Of a stretch of DNA of 64,000 nucleotides, positions 1-11,395 are shown piece after piece. The position numbers were made by a program, and so were the translations under genes. This DNA comes from Ottelia alismoides (Eukaryota; Streptophyta; Magnoliopsida; Alismatales; Hydrocharitaceae). Every line of letters begins with the position of its first letter. Within the stretch, counting starts at the first letter, position 1. The notes under the pieces were generated by a model. That model made no database searches and was not told the DNA's origin. It worked only from the letters and a program-made list of their open reading frames with translations. Where the stretch lies: assembly GCA_037367405.1 (NCBI GenBank), contig JAZKJV010000092.1, positions 124,001-188,000 on the forward strand, given 5' to 3'.

Positions 1-509
1 TGCATGGTGAGCACCAACGCGTGTGCTGGAGACACACGATCAAAGCCACGGATAAGAGAACATCTGTGCATGAGAAGGCGATGCAGAGCTCTGGAGGGCG
101 ATGCAGCATGGACAATAGGCTACATGTCCATGGGGGTGGAGTGGTGACGAACAACACCACCAAAGATCTTGTAGGAGGCAACATACCGAAGACGCTCGGA
201 GCGCAGGAGGTGCTCATTTCTCAGGATGCGGGGACGCTCACAGGGAACGATCGAGATCGTCAACGAGCAAACGTGGAGGTGAATACTACACATGTGGAGC
301 TGGAGCTGCCACACACCAGCGATGGAGCTGCTGTATCTAGGAGGGATACACCGAAAATGGGAACTGACAAGGAAGCTCCACTTTTCTCGTTGAAGACCAA
401 GTCATGGAGGGACGTGGTTCGTAAGAAGATCAGGTGCAGGAGGGGAGGGACGCCAGCTGAAGAGAGGATGCTCGGTTGAGGACAACCAATTCTTCAAGTG
501 GGGGAGGCT
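1..509 (+). other. 3' internal region and polypurine tract of an LTR retrotransposon
   Basis: This is the end of the internal region of an LTR element whose body lies left of the window. An open frame runs through 21-479 but I recognise no integrase, RNase H or chromodomain motif in it, and its start is not an ATG, so I do not call it a gene. The purine-rich AAGTGGGGGAGG at about 497-508 directly precedes the LTR start at 510 and fits a plus-strand primer (polypurine tract). A Ty3-type element is my guess from the layout; the sequence shown does not prove it. Confidence 0.55.
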
Positions 510-1718
510 TGTCACACTCCCAAATTCCGTGATCAAGAATGATCATGCAGACACGGTAGCGGATGCTCAAGAATGATCGATGGAGCTAGAACTTCAGAAG
601 TCCGAAATACGTTGATATTACGAAGGTTATCCACGAGAGTCTGGAGGCTCTACCGTATATGACAATGGAGAAGCATCGCACATGACACTGGCTCGGTAGA
701 AGAGTATCGTGGTACTTGTAGCAGTGCGAGCAGCGAGTACAGACATCAGTGCAAGACATGATGGTGGATGCACGCATCGGATATGTACGCGAGCGCAGAA
801 GAACGGTATGCAGTGAAGCAGTACGTATCGAGGAGCAATGCGGTATGGTCACATAGGCATACGCATGAAGGCGCACGATATCGGTATTGATGCGTGAAGG
901 TCCAAGGAGGCATGGAGCGTTGCGGGTGCTGAGTACGAGCATTATCGAGTATGCTCGGTAATACACGTACGAGAGTGGTCTGGAGGCCACAAATAGCGAA
1001 GTTCTGGAGGACTTCCCCTTAGCATGTAGAACGTTAAGGAAGAGTTTACCGTACGAGGGTCTGGAGGCCGCGGGTTCCCTTTGACATAAGATCGAGTGTT
1101 CGGTTACACTTGGTGAATTATGACAAAGCTGCATTAGCAAACGTTGGAGTGCGAGTGTGCTGATGGCTGGGTGGTTGACGTGGCGTCAACCGTGCGGGAA
1201 GATAAAAGGAAAACAAGGGAGTCGAAGAGACGAGCAGATGAAGAGTTGCTGAGGAACGCGAAGGGTTGCTAAAGAACTCGAGGAATCTCTTGTGTCTTTA
1301 TTTATCATTATTGTAGATGAAATAATGAGTGTCCATTGGGTTGCCTTGAGTCTTGTATAAAACCAGAGGTGGTGGCTCATTTGTAAATAATACAGAGTAC
1401 ATGAGAGAGTGTAGTGTGTCACCCCACTCCAGAGAGAGTTCCCCTTCTAATAAAGAGAAGAGCTTTGTGCCCGTGCTTGTGTGATCGTGTGGTTGCGTTC
1501 TTGAAGCGTTCTTGAGCGAGTTCTTGAGAGTCTTCTTGAACGATCCATCGAGTCGAGCTTGTGCTTGTGTTTGAGCGTCGGTGCGTTAACAAGCAGGAGT
1601 ATCGAAAGAGTTGGAGCGCGTCCATGACCGTTCTACTCGGGAAGGCTGGTTAGCTACGGGTTAGCTAATGCCGTACAGGTTCGGTCAAAATCGATAGCGG
1701 GATTTTGACCCTATGACA
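510..1718 (+). repeat. 3' LTR of an LTR retrotransposon
   Basis: The block starts TGTCA right after a polypurine tract and ends TGACA at 1714-1718, a matching terminal inverted pair. A TATA-like TATAAAA at about 1356 and an AATAAAG signal near 1449 sit where a U3/R promoter and poly(A) site would lie. Just before the end a short inverted repeat (GGTCAAAATC with GATTTTGACC) is visible. LINE coding sequence resumes straight after 1718, which supports this right edge. The 5' partner LTR and its target duplication are outside the window, so the boundary is not confirmed independently. Confidence 0.6.
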
Positions 1719-2320
1719 CTAGCTTCTTTATCTTGGACTAGTTCAAACAACCTAGGATACTGGTCATAAAACACTCCTCTGATTAATTGTCCTTTCGAAA
1801 GCGAAAGCCCGTACCATCCCCCAAAACCGGTCACATTGAGGTCACCATGTCCGGAAAAATCAAACAAACACCTCTCCAAAAAGTGGTATACGATGACACA
1901 TCATCACTACGGACACACAAGCTGGAGGATACTCCATAAATCGATCCAATTAACCCAGTCAACAAATTATTTCCACCTCCCCATATTCTGAACACTCACT
2001 TCGTGAGTAAAGCCTTATTTATATCACCCAAATGCCGCACACCCAAACCACCTTTCGTGGTATTTATTGTCACCAACTCCCAATCAACCAGCACAATGCC
2101 TCTACAATCAAGGGACAATGACCAGACGAACCGACACATCGAAGCCTCAATCCGCTTGCGGAGGCCAACCGGAAAAACCCTTGTAGAAGTAAAAAAGATA
2201 TGATTAGCTAAAAGCACCGCCTTCACCTGGACCAGTTGCCCTCCCTTCGAGAGAAGCAAAGCCTTCCACCCCAACAGCTTATTCTCCAGCTTCTCAAACA
2301 CAAACATCCATTTTACCTAC
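1719..2320 (-). pseudogene. LINE reverse transcriptase, C-terminal remnant
   Basis: Minus-strand translation of 1996-2307 gives the region just after the RT domain of plant L1-like LINEs: LGWKALLLSKGGQLVQVKAV, then a VFPVGLRKRIE-type stretch, a FVWS box, and KGGLGVRHLGDINKALL. The frame stops at a TGA (plus-strand TCA 1996-1998) where the family usually has Trp. Related coding continues downstream (RIWGGGNNLLTG) and, after a frame change, in 1685-1879 (DLNVTGFGGWYGLSLSKGQL). It is a fragment with at least one nonsense change and one indel, cut at its 3' side by the LTR ending at 1718. Confidence 0.75.
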
Positions 2321-2650
2321 CTAGTTCTCCTACATAAATCCAATGAATCTATACATCATTGTGGTAGAAAAATATGGCATGCATATTTCCTAACAAACCA
2401 ATTACACTAAAATCAGCAGAAATACGTATGGGTTCAAGTAAGGTGTCCCCCCAAATATTGGATAGCCATTGTTAAACCCCGTCGAATACTTTATGAAATG
2501 GCTGGAGTATCATAAACCATAGCTAAAACACAGTTCCAGTAAGGTCTCCTAAATATTGGGTAGTCATATCAATAGATGTGTGCAAAAACCCTATACGAAC
2601 CCAAATCGTTTTTGCGGGACAAGGATGCATACTAACATATATAAAATTAT
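2321..2650. other. no recognisable feature
   Basis: AT-rich spacer between the LINE remnant and the SINE target site. I see no coding frame, repeat terminus or RNA gene in it. Confidence 0.5.
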
Positions 2651-2870
2651 TTTAATGTGGTTATAAAAAAATGACGAAGCCTTCTCCCACTATAAGTAGG
2701 GTCGGCTATATGGATTCTTGCTTAAATCCATGTTGAAAGATTCGACTACTTTTTACGTTGGATGTCGACTACCTAATGCAAGCCCTGACGGGGGTTTGAA
2801 CCTTGGTCTTTTGAGTGGTAGCATACTACACTACCACCAGATAATTTAAGTGGACTTTAATATGGTTATA
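2651..2870 (-). mobile_element. tRNA-derived SINE with target site duplications
   Basis: On the minus strand the element starts near 2855 with a tRNA-like head: TGGTGGTAGTG resembles Pol III box A and GGTTCAAACCC matches box B. It ends near 2672 with GTGGGAGAAGGC and a short T-rich tail. The direct repeats TTTAATGTGGTTATA (2651-2665) and TTTAATATGGTTATA (2856-2870), 14 of 15 identical, abut both ends as target site duplications. The body is about 185 bp. The closing motif resembles plant SINEs of the Au type, but I cannot confirm the family by alignment. A rearranged relative lies at 26786-26956. Confidence 0.8.
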
Positions 2871-3380
2871 TAAAAATAGAAATATTTATAATATTACCAT
2901 GTGCTAATACATATTATACTTCATGCAAGATCCTTCTCAAGCCTTTTGGCCACTTCAAGATGCTACAACATGAAGCAAATCTGTCTTGTTGACAAGAGGC
3001 TACAACATGAAGCAAATTTGTGCATGTACTGATATTTTGAATGTGTATGATAAGGTGTAAAGTTATACATGTCATAAATGGTAAAATAAATAATAGATAT
3101 TGACATGTAATTGAACCCTTTTAACGAAATCTTGTTTTTCGTCATTATTGCATTGTAAAATGCATCCATCGTAAAGTCCTATTTCCATCAACAAACCTTA
3201 AAACAATCACAAGGAGCTCCTTTTTCCTAGTGGATTTAATACAACTATCGCAGGAAATCACTTGTCCCGCCAAATCCTCCATCTTTTTGTCTTTAGCATG
3301 TCTTTCTTTATTATTGTAATCCTCGACAGGCAAAAATAAGGTCTTTAAGCATAACTTCTTATCAATTATGCTTCACAACG
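2871..3380. other. no recognisable feature
   Basis: AT-rich DNA with a short imperfect direct repeat (ATGAAGCAAAT, near 2970 and 3007). I see no coding frame or element terminus. Confidence 0.45.
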
Positions 3381-3597
3381 TGTTGGAGTATGTTGAAGCA
3401 AGCATCACTTATATTGTAGATGGGTAATTAGATCCTTCCACATCCAATGTTTAGTCTCACATCTACTAGTGGTGGGACTTGGAGAGTCTGTGGAGGCTAT
3501 ATAAGAAGCCCCGTATCTCATGTATCATATGAAACAGACCAATGAACACATCAATCCTTTGAGGTGTTCTCTCGTGGTTTCATGATAATCTCTAACA
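3381..3597 (-). repeat. 3' LTR of an old copia element (copia-1)
   Basis: The 217-bp block begins TGTTGG and ends CTCTAACA. The sequence immediately beyond it (CTCCCCCTCAAGTTGGAGC) is, read on the minus strand, the polypurine tract before a copia 3' LTR. The same junction occurs at 20914/20915 in the complete copia element. A TATATAAG motif lies near 3498. No partner LTR is in the window, because the element's 5' part is missing beyond about 9140. Confidence 0.8.
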
Positions 3598-4448
3598 CTC
3601 CCCCTCAAGTTGGAGCATATCCATTGATCATGCCTAACTTGGTATCTATCCAGGAAAGGCAGTTCTTTGATAAGGCCTTTGTAAATATGTTTGCTAGCTG
3701 AAGATCTATCAAGATGTACGGTGTAACAATCTTGCCTCCTCAGACAACATCTCGAACAAAATGACAGGCAATCTCAATGTGTTTGATTTTCTCATGAAAC
3801 ACGGGATCTGTAGCAATGTAAGTAGCAGACTTATTATCATAGTATAGAGGAACAGGAGTGGTGAAAGCAACATTAAGTTCTTGTATAAAAGTCAGCAGCC
3901 AAGTAATTTCACATGTGCCCTGGGCCATTGCCCTATATTCCGCCTCTGCACTGGATCGGGAGACTACCGTCTGCTTCTTGCTCCTCCAACTGAAAAGGTT
4001 TCTCATACCATCATAGCATAGCCCATAATATAGCGATGGTCCTCAGGCGAGCTTGCATAGACAACATCGGCATATGCAACAACATTAGTGTATCCATTTG
4101 CCCCATAGAAGATGCCACGTCCAGGTGATTCCTTCAGATAGCGAAGGATCTGAAGAACGTCCTTCCAATGGTTGTAACAAGGTTTCTTCATGTATTGGCT
4201 AGCTCTGCTCACAACATAGGAGATGTCCGTCCTAGTAACGGTAAGATACAGAAGTTTGTCAATCAAGCTTATGTATTGTGTGGTGTCTTCAAAAACAGGA
4301 TCAATGGAGTTAAAGTGTTTCCTAGTTCTGCAAGAATGCCAGAGGGTTTGCACCCAAGTAACCATGCCTTAGTCGATATATCTAAGCAGTACTTTCTCTG
4401 TGACATATGGAGTCTCTTCTTAGAGCGTAAAACTTCTATGCCCAGAAA
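3598..4448 (-). pseudogene. copia-1 RNase H and RT 3' portion (broken)
   Basis: Minus-strand frames 4365-4003 and 4006-3740 carry copia pol motifs in order: LLYLTVTRTDISYVVSRASQ, the LRYLKESPGRG block, then RNase H with SWRSKKQTVVSRSSAEAEYR, DNKSATYIATDPVFHEK and HIEIACHFVRD. The two frames overlap in different registers, so there is an indel near 4005. The canonical D of the ADADYASS motif has become V (ADVVYASS), which would harm RNase H. The gene is interrupted at 4448 by the hAT element and resumes at 8742. It is related to, but clearly older than, the copia element at 20719-26044. Confidence 0.85.
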
Positions 4449-7400
4449 CAGTGACGGAGGGAAGGGGGGGGGGGGGGGGGGGAGGGGGCCAGGCCTCCCC
4501 GTTTTCTCGCGCCTCCCCTCCTTAATTCTAGGCGGCTCCTCATTTGCAATGGGCGGTTACCAGATTTGGCCCCCCGTCACAGATTTCCCTCAACGGCACT
4601 TCACATCCTATATTTAGTATCAAGAAAGAGATTGATATTAAATTCGCCAACTTTCCAAATTTAAAACTAATAAAATATTTAAAAAGAAGCGCAGGGAGTT
4701 GGGCATTCCTCGGTGGCCTCACAGGAAGATGAAGAGCAAGAGCCTGCAGACGCTCATCTGAAATGTTCAGGTAAATTACGACGGCATTCATCTTCTAATT
4801 ATTAGTGACTGCTTAATCGATTCCAGATAGCGGAAAAAATCCTAAAGCATTTTGTCCTTTCGTTTAGTAAATTGGTGATACGAATGGCGATATTGCTGCT
4901 TTCAACGTGCAAAGAACTGCATATATAGTCCCTCGAAATTTATTATTTATAGACTTATTTTGTTTAGATATTCATTACTAAAAGGTTGAGTCAATTTCTA
5001 TATCTGGTTTGACTCAATTTCTGTATCTGGTTTGTGAGTGTCCTACTAGAAACAGAAATTTATTTCAGGAAAACTGCTTCCTTGGAGATGCACCAAATCT
5101 CTTAAGCTTATAATACAAATGCTAGCAAGTGATCTTTATCTGCCTACTTTCACTTCTCTGAACTAAAAAATGGACACAAACGAATCTGGAATCACACACT
5201 CTTAGACCCGATGGATTAGTCTTGACAATATCTCATAACTTGGAACAACATCTCATAACTTGGAATATGTAAAGTCCTGCAGCGTATTATGCATGCAGCA
5301 CTGGGACCCGTCCTTTATAAAAACACATACCATGCTTGCAACATGGATGTTAGAATCATGGATTAAGTATCATGGAAGGTTCTTCTGCTGGATGGTATTG
5401 CAAATTAGCTATTTATATTTTGTATTTTGCTCCCAGAACATCCTGTTTCTTTTGCATTATGCGTTATACTCAGGGTGCAGGGATAGCTGCAAAGAATGAC
5501 TAAGTTTGGGGTTCATCATGAAAGGATGTCTAAAAATATGAGCTTTAGTGTCTGAATTGTAGTATCATAACACATAGTCGTCAATATTTTAAATGTTTAT
5601 TCCACGAAATAGTGAAATTAAACTTAAACATATTATCTACCTAGTTATGATGTTAGCGGGACTTTAGTTTTTCGATTTTCAAAATAATATATTTATCATC
5701 TTGGCAGTTGGCATCTTCCATTCCTAAGTTCAACAACGTAGTCTCTTTGACATCATCTCAAGCTCGTCCTCTGCTATTAATTATTTGATCCAATCTTCAC
5801 TTATTACTCACTGAAAGCGCAGGTATCAATATTGTTGAATACATTTGAAATGTATTATTCATTTTTTATTGATATAATGATAGAATTGTTGGGTATACCA
5901 ATTATATTTTTTTCTTTCTAGATTAAATTTAAAATATAGTATTCAATTTGATGCTTTTAGATCAACCATGTCAAAGAGGTCCATCACAGCTTATTTTGCA
6001 AAGTCGACGAATGAAAGTAGTAAAGAAAATGTACTTCCTTCTCAAAATCATGAAGAAGAGAGTCTTCCTCCTTCAAAAATTTCACGAGTTGGTATACATA
6101 ATTCTGTTGATGGTTCATTAGAAAGAGATCCTGGTCTACGTCAAATGATATGGGAGTATCCACATGACAAGAGAGAAGAAATCATACGTACTTATTTAAA
6201 TTTAGGACCTTACCAGTATAATATGACAAACTATCCGTATAATAACAATGAGAAACATCGTCGAAGATTTCAGGCATCTTGGTTTAGACATCATTCATGG
6301 TTAGAATATTCACCTTCCAAAGATGCTGCATTTTGCTTTCCTTGCTATCTTTTTTCGGGTAAGCTCAATTTAAAGCAAGGCATAAATACCTTTGTTGTTG
6401 ATGGATTCCGAAACTGGAAGAAAGTTAACAATGGAAAAGATTGCTCTTTCTTGAGTCATATAGGAAGTAGTGGTTCTACACATAATTTGGCAGAAGAAAG
6501 TAGAAGAAATTTTATGAATAAAGTACAATATATTGAACATGTCATCCAAAAACAAGATGTCTTCAAGCAAATCGATTACGCTTAAGGACTACAATTGATG
6601 TTGTTCGTTGGCTATCATTTCAAGCATGTGCTTTCAGAGGAAATGATGAACGACCAAGTTCTTCTAATCGAGGAAATTTTATTGAGTTAATGAAATTTGT
6701 GGCATCTTATAATGAAGAAGTAGAAAAGGTTGTATTAGAAAATGCTCCAGGAAATGCTAAATATAAGTCACCAGATGTTCAAAAAGAGATTCTTCAAACT
6801 ATAGCGGGTAAAGTAAGAAATGCTATTCGTGAAGAGATTGCAGATGCAGCATTTTGTGTTATAATTGATGAAGCCAGAGATGAAGGAAAGAGAGAACAAA
6901 TGGCTATTGTTCTTAGATTTGTTGATAGAAGTGGTTATTTACGTGAGAGATTTTTTGACTTGGTCCATGTACCAGATACAAGAGCAATCACATTAAAAAG
7001 TAGATTATTTGAAGTTCTTTTGCAAAACAAGCTTGATTATAGAAAAATTAGAGGTCAAGGATACGATGGAGCTAGTAATATGCGTGGAGAATGGAATGGA
7101 TTACAAGCCTTGATCATGAATGAAAACCAATATGCTTATTATATACATTGTTTGGCTCATCGTCTTCATCTAGCAGTTGTAACTGCTTCAAGGGAGGTGA
7201 TTCCAATCCACAAGTTTTTTAACAAGTTGGGTGGTATAGTCAATATTGTCAATGCATCATCTAAACGACATGATGAATTACAAGCTGCTCATGCAGATGA
7301 TATTGCTTATTTATTATCAATGAATGAAATTCAATCTGGCACGGGACATAATCAGATGGGTACACTACAACGTCCAGGTGAAACTCGATGGAGTTCTCAT

Positions 7401-8733
7401 TATAGATCTATCTGCAGTTTTATCAAATGTATAGTGCAATCTGCAAGGTACTTTTAACCATCATTGATGGGGGTGATAATTATCAACAACGTGCAGAAGC
7501 AGATGAATCATATGATTGAATTTATTCTCATCATGCATATTATGGAAGCAATTTTGGGAATAACGGAAGATTTATGCCAAGTTCTTCAACGGAAAAATAT
7601 AGATATTTTAAATGCTTTACAACTTGTCTCATCCACCAAAGAACATCTTCAAAAGTTAAGAGAAGATGGTTGGGATGCACTATTTTTGAAAACTATTGCA
7701 TTTTCTCAAAGAAGAAATATTGAAGTTCCAGACCAAAGCTCTTTCTATTCTACAAGCCGAATTAGATCTCGTGGTCAAGAAACTAAAGTTACAATGCTTC
7801 ATCATTATCGAGTGGATATATTTACAGCTGCAATAGATTCTCAATTATCAGAACTTAATAGTCGCTTTAATGAAAATTCCACCAAGCTTCTTATACTTAG
7901 TGCGGCTTTAGATCCCAGAGACAATTACAAATCATTCAACAGTGATGATATTTGCAAATTAGCAGGAGAATTCTATCCAGCAGATTTCTCAGAGCAAGAG
8001 ATATTGTTGCTAGAAAAACAACTGTTACATTATAAATCAGATTTTGACACTCATCCTGTTCTTAAAAGTTCTTCTGATCTTGTTGATCTTTGTCAGAAAT
8101 TAGCACAAACTGGTAAATCAAGTATATATTATTTGGTTGATCGATTGATTCGGCTTATTTTGACTCTTCCCGTCTCCACTGCAACATCTGAAAGAGCATT
8201 TTCATCAATGAAGATTATTAAATGTAGGCTTCGTAACAAGATGGAAGATGATTTTCTTAGAAATTATTTACTAATTTACATTGAGAAAGAAGTTGCCGAA
8301 AATATTTCAACGGAATCAGTTATTGATGAATATGATTCAAAGTCAAGGAGAGTGCGTTTTAAATAGCTCAAGTTAAAGGTATGTTTAATCTCTTTTATTT
8401 TTCTATATTATAAAAATTCTAACACGTTTTTTTCTTTCAGGAGCTATTCTATATTACAAGAAGAGGAATGACTGCATACATTGCAATTTTTATATGAAGA
8501 GCTATTTGTGTCCCAGTTTAATTTCAATGTAATGAGTTTTTGGTAATTTTTCATTCAAATATTTATTTTTATATATTTTAAAAATGTTGTGATTTGCTAT
8601 GAAAGTTCTTTAGAATTTTTTAGGTCTGATATGATATAAGTCAAAATATTTTTATACCAGAAGTTAAAAATCTTTATATTAAAAAAATATTATATATGGC
8701 CCCCCCAAGCCAACATTCTTGGCTTCGTCCCTG
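4449..8733 (+). mobile_element. complete hAT transposon inserted in copia-1
   Basis: The 8-bp repeat CCCAGAAA at 4441-4448 and 8734-8741 is a hAT-type target duplication. The ends are short imperfect inverted repeats: CAGTGACGGAGGGAAGG on the left, and CAGGGACGAAGCCAAGA as the reverse complement of the right end. Length is 4285 bp. A run of about 17 G follows the left end. The interior encodes a TTF-finger, DUF4371-type hAT transposase on the plus strand. The copia pol reading continues on both sides, so the boundaries are supported independently. The transposase is frameshifted, so the copy is probably not autonomous. Confidence 0.93.
5968..8366 (+). pseudogene. hAT transposase (ZMYM1-like/DUF4371 type), frameshifted
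   Basis: The start is the ATG at 5968 (MSKRSITAYFAK). Segment one, 5968-6585, holds a TTF-type zinc finger region (YSPSKDAAFCFPCYLF) typical of the plant and animal hAT group with DUF4371. Segment two, from before 6690 to about 7430, holds the DUF4371/RNase H-like core with IIDEARDEGKREQMAIVLRF and RGQGYDGASNMRG. Segment three, 7464-8366, ends with the hAT dimerisation domain (LPVSTATSERAFSSMK, then LRNKMEDDFL). Coding similarity continues out of frame just after 6570. It leaves the frame again near 7425, where an A-run seems one base short, and returns before 7510. That makes at least three frame changes. A probable spliced 3'-UTR intron follows at 8379-8440 (GTATG to TTTCAG). Confidence 0.9.
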
Positions 8734-8741
8734 CCCAGAAA

Positions 8742-9140
8742 AATAGTGAAGTTGCCTTAGATCCTTAGTGACAAAGACCTTTTGCAGAAAAGCTTTGGTC
8801 TCTAGCATCCCTTTATCATCGTCACCCGTAACAATCATATCATCCACATATACAACAAGTATAACGGTACCAGTTGACCGTTTTCTGACGAAACAGAGTA
8901 GTCAGATGTAGTTGAAACCTAGAGTGCCGATCTATGTACTTAATCTATCAAACAGTGCCCTTGGGCTTTGCTTCATACCATAGATTGCTTTGCAAAGTCG
9001 CCACACATACTCCCCCTCGACTTCATAACCTGGAGGTTGCATCATGTAAACTTCCTCCTCGAGATCGCTAGATAGAAAAGCATTCTTGACATCCAATTGC
9101 TATTTAGAAAAAGCAATGCCACTTGTTGCTTTAAGGTGAA
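8742..9140 (-). pseudogene. copia-1 reverse transcriptase fragment
   Basis: This is the continuation of the pol interrupted at 4448. The minus strand shows the copia RT core in order: LDVKNAFL near 9090, the [11 protein letters not shown] block near 9050, a [14 protein letters not shown] stretch near 8980, the catalytic VVYVDDMIVTGDDD near 8850, and a KVFVTKDL segment near 8780. Similarity fades near 9140, so gag, protease, integrase and the 5' LTR are missing, presumably through old truncation. Confidence 0.85.
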
Positions 9141-9547
9141 AAAGTTCCCAAAAGTTAATTTTTATCTTTGATCAGCGGAATAAATAGAGAACTTTTAACA
9201 TCAGTACCAAGAGATTATCCAAGATATTATGTTGGTTTTTCCTTCCAAAGGAGCTGCAACAGAATGACATATTCTTCCTCACACCTGTGCAAAATTCATT
9301 CCCAGCACTCCAACCAAATTAAAGTTGAAAATATCGAAAGTCAAACATTAAACTTAATAAGAAATAGGTTTAGGAATAGGAATTAAGGATATGAAACCGT
9401 ATATGACCTCCCCGTATCCACAACCCCAACACGAGGTTCCAAACAGAAAGCAAGCACTTTAACCTCCTAAATCAAACAACAATTCTAAAAATAACTACTA
9501 CAAGCACAAAGCTCTAAACAAAAAGCACACCATCCAAATCAAAACCC
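9141..9547. other. no recognisable feature
   Basis: Moderately AT-rich unique-looking DNA between the truncated copia and the foldback element. Short open stretches exist but I recognise none. Confidence 0.4.
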
Positions 9548-9550
9548 TAA

Positions 9551-10222
9551 GGGGGTGTTTGGATAGCGGATTTAGGTGGGTTAAACTGGTTGCAGGTAAC
9601 CCATTTTTGGTGTTTGGTGTTTGGATAGAGGGTTAAATTGGGGGTGGGTTAGAAGTGGGTTTGGAGTGATGTGATTGTATTGGAGTTTGAAAAAGTGAGA
9701 AGTTATTGTGATGTGATTGTATTGGAGTTTGAAAAAGTGAGTAGAAGTGGAGTAGTTTATAATTTTTATATGATATGATGGTATAGTATATTATTTTTTG
9801 ATGGAATTGATGATGGAGAATTGATTTATTTAATTTTTTTAAAAAGATAAAAAGTGGGACCCACGTGGAGGGAGAAAATATGGGGTAGGGGATATTTTCT
9901 CCCTCCACGTGGGTCCCACTTTTTATCTTTTTAAAAAAATTAAATAAATCAATTCTCCATCATCAATTCCATCAAAAAATGATATACTATACCATCATAT
10001 CATATAAAAATTATAAACTACTCCACTTCTACTCACTTTTTCAAACTCCAATACAATCACATCACAATAACTTCTCACTTTTTCAAACTCCAATGCAATC
10101 ACATCACTCCAAACCCACTTCTAACCCACCCCCAGTTTAACCCTCTATCCAAACACCAAACCCCAAAAATGGGTTACCTGCAACCAGTTTAACCCACCTA
10201 AACCCACTATCCAAACACCCCC
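9551..10222. mobile_element. Tourist-like (PIF/Harbinger) foldback MITE with 331-bp arms
   Basis: The 672-bp element has two arms of exactly 331 bp (9551-9881 and 9892-10222) that are near-perfect reverse complements around a 10-nt GGGGTAGGGG loop. The termini are GGGGGTGTTTGGATA and its complement, and TAA flanks both sides (9548-9550 and 10223-10225), the target duplication of PIF/Harbinger MITEs. Each arm contains a 42-bp direct repeat (first copy from 9666, second from 9708). It has no coding capacity. A transcript crossing it would fold into one long hairpin, a good Dicer substrate (inference). Confidence 0.92.
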
Positions 10223-10225
10223 TAA

Positions 10226-10553
10226 GACAGTAGGAGAGAAACCCATCACAAAAAGCAAATATTTGACGGCCTACCTCCCAACAAGATCCGACCTTTCTCC
10301 AACTCCACCCCAATCTCACCCACGAGGCGCGCTTAGGCAGCAAAGGCCGCAACTTTCCATGTCCCCAAGCTCCCTCCCATGCTAAACCGCCCCGCAAGGC
10401 CGCGTCTTTCCAGCAGATGTCGAGCTCAAAGGTCGATGTGGTGGCGAATGGGGTTTGTGACAGACAACAACACAACATGTAGCTCAAGCTCGCACAGCCG
10501 TTAATTCTCTCCATCTATCTGTCTATCTATCCAATCTACCTGTCTATGTCAGC
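10226..10553. other. GC-richer unique DNA left of the Mutator-like element
   Basis: This stretch is clearly richer in G+C than the surrounding spacer and ends in a CT-rich tract (tandem TCTATCTA near 10520) at the Mutator-like insertion site. No convincing coding frame or domain is visible. It could be a degraded 5' region of a host gene, since Mutator elements favour such sites, but nothing proves it. Confidence 0.3.
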
Positions 10554-10562
10554 CCCTCTCTC

Positions 10563-10733
10563 GAGCTATTTCCCAGAATGGAGAGAGAGAAGAAACTATC
10601 TCCCATTCTGGGTATCGGCTGGAAATATTTCCCGAACTGGGTATATATCGGCAAATGGTTTGCCGCTCGCCTATGTGGCGCGGCAAACCATTTGCCGTGC
10701 TTATGTGGACAGAGCGGCAAATGGTTTGCCGCC
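10563..10733 (+). repeat. left terminal inverted repeat of the Mutator-like element
   Basis: About 170 bp pairs with 19116-19285. It contains a CCCAGAATGGAGAGAGA block, a second inverted CCCATTCTGGGTA block, and copies of the 17-bp near-palindrome CGGCAAATGGTTTGCCG or its complement at 10649-10665, 10681-10697 and 10715-10731. A fourth copy lies just inside at 10736-10752. The regular spacing suggests transposase binding sites (inference). Confidence 0.85.
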
Positions 10734-10835
10734 TACGGCAAACCATTTGCCGCGAATGGCCATTCCCGCCCAAACCTGCCTTAAGTTTACATGCTTGCTT
10801 AACTTTACCATATACATATTTATATTGTATTTAAT

Positions 10836-11395
10836 TAAGATTAAATTTAAGATATTAATAATAAATATTATGTAATAATAAAAAATACATTTATATAAAT
10901 GTGTTTTTCTATTAAATAATGATTGTATAATTTTAAAATTTAATTCGTATAGTTTTAGCAATTAATATGTTATGATATAACTTAGTAAGAATTTAGTAGT
11001 GTAATTGTTATTTATTTATGAATAAAATTTAAATATTAATAATAAATATTCTGTAACAATTAAAATTACATTTATATAAATGTGATTTTTTAATAAGTAA
11101 TATTTATCTAATTTTAAAATATTATTCGTATACTTTTAGCAGTTATTATGTTATGATATAACTTAAATAAGACTTTAGTAGTGTATTTGATATTTATTTA
11201 TGAGTAACTTTAAAACATTAATAATAAATATTATGTAACAATTACAAATACATTTATATAAACGTTATGTTTTATTAAGCAATAATTATTTAATTTAAAA
11301 ATATAATTCGTATAGTTTTAGCAAATAATATGTTATGATATTTATAATTAATATGTTATGGTACTTACAATTTCTATATTAGATATTTGTATACT
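10836..11395. repeat. about three units of a 182-bp AT-rich tandem repeat
   Basis: The landmark ATTAATAATAAATATT recurs at 10853, 11034 and 11216, a period of 181-182 bp. Other landmarks keep the same spacing (AATTCGTATAGTTTTAGC, then ATATGTTATGATATAACTTA). Units have diverged by point changes. The array lies between the left end and the 3'-most gene of the Mutator-like element and has no coding capacity. Confidence 0.8.

Noticed and set aside
9633..9908. Minus-strand 91-codon frame in the foldback
   Set aside because: It lies within a palindromic MITE arm and its repeats mirror the DNA duplication; not a gene.
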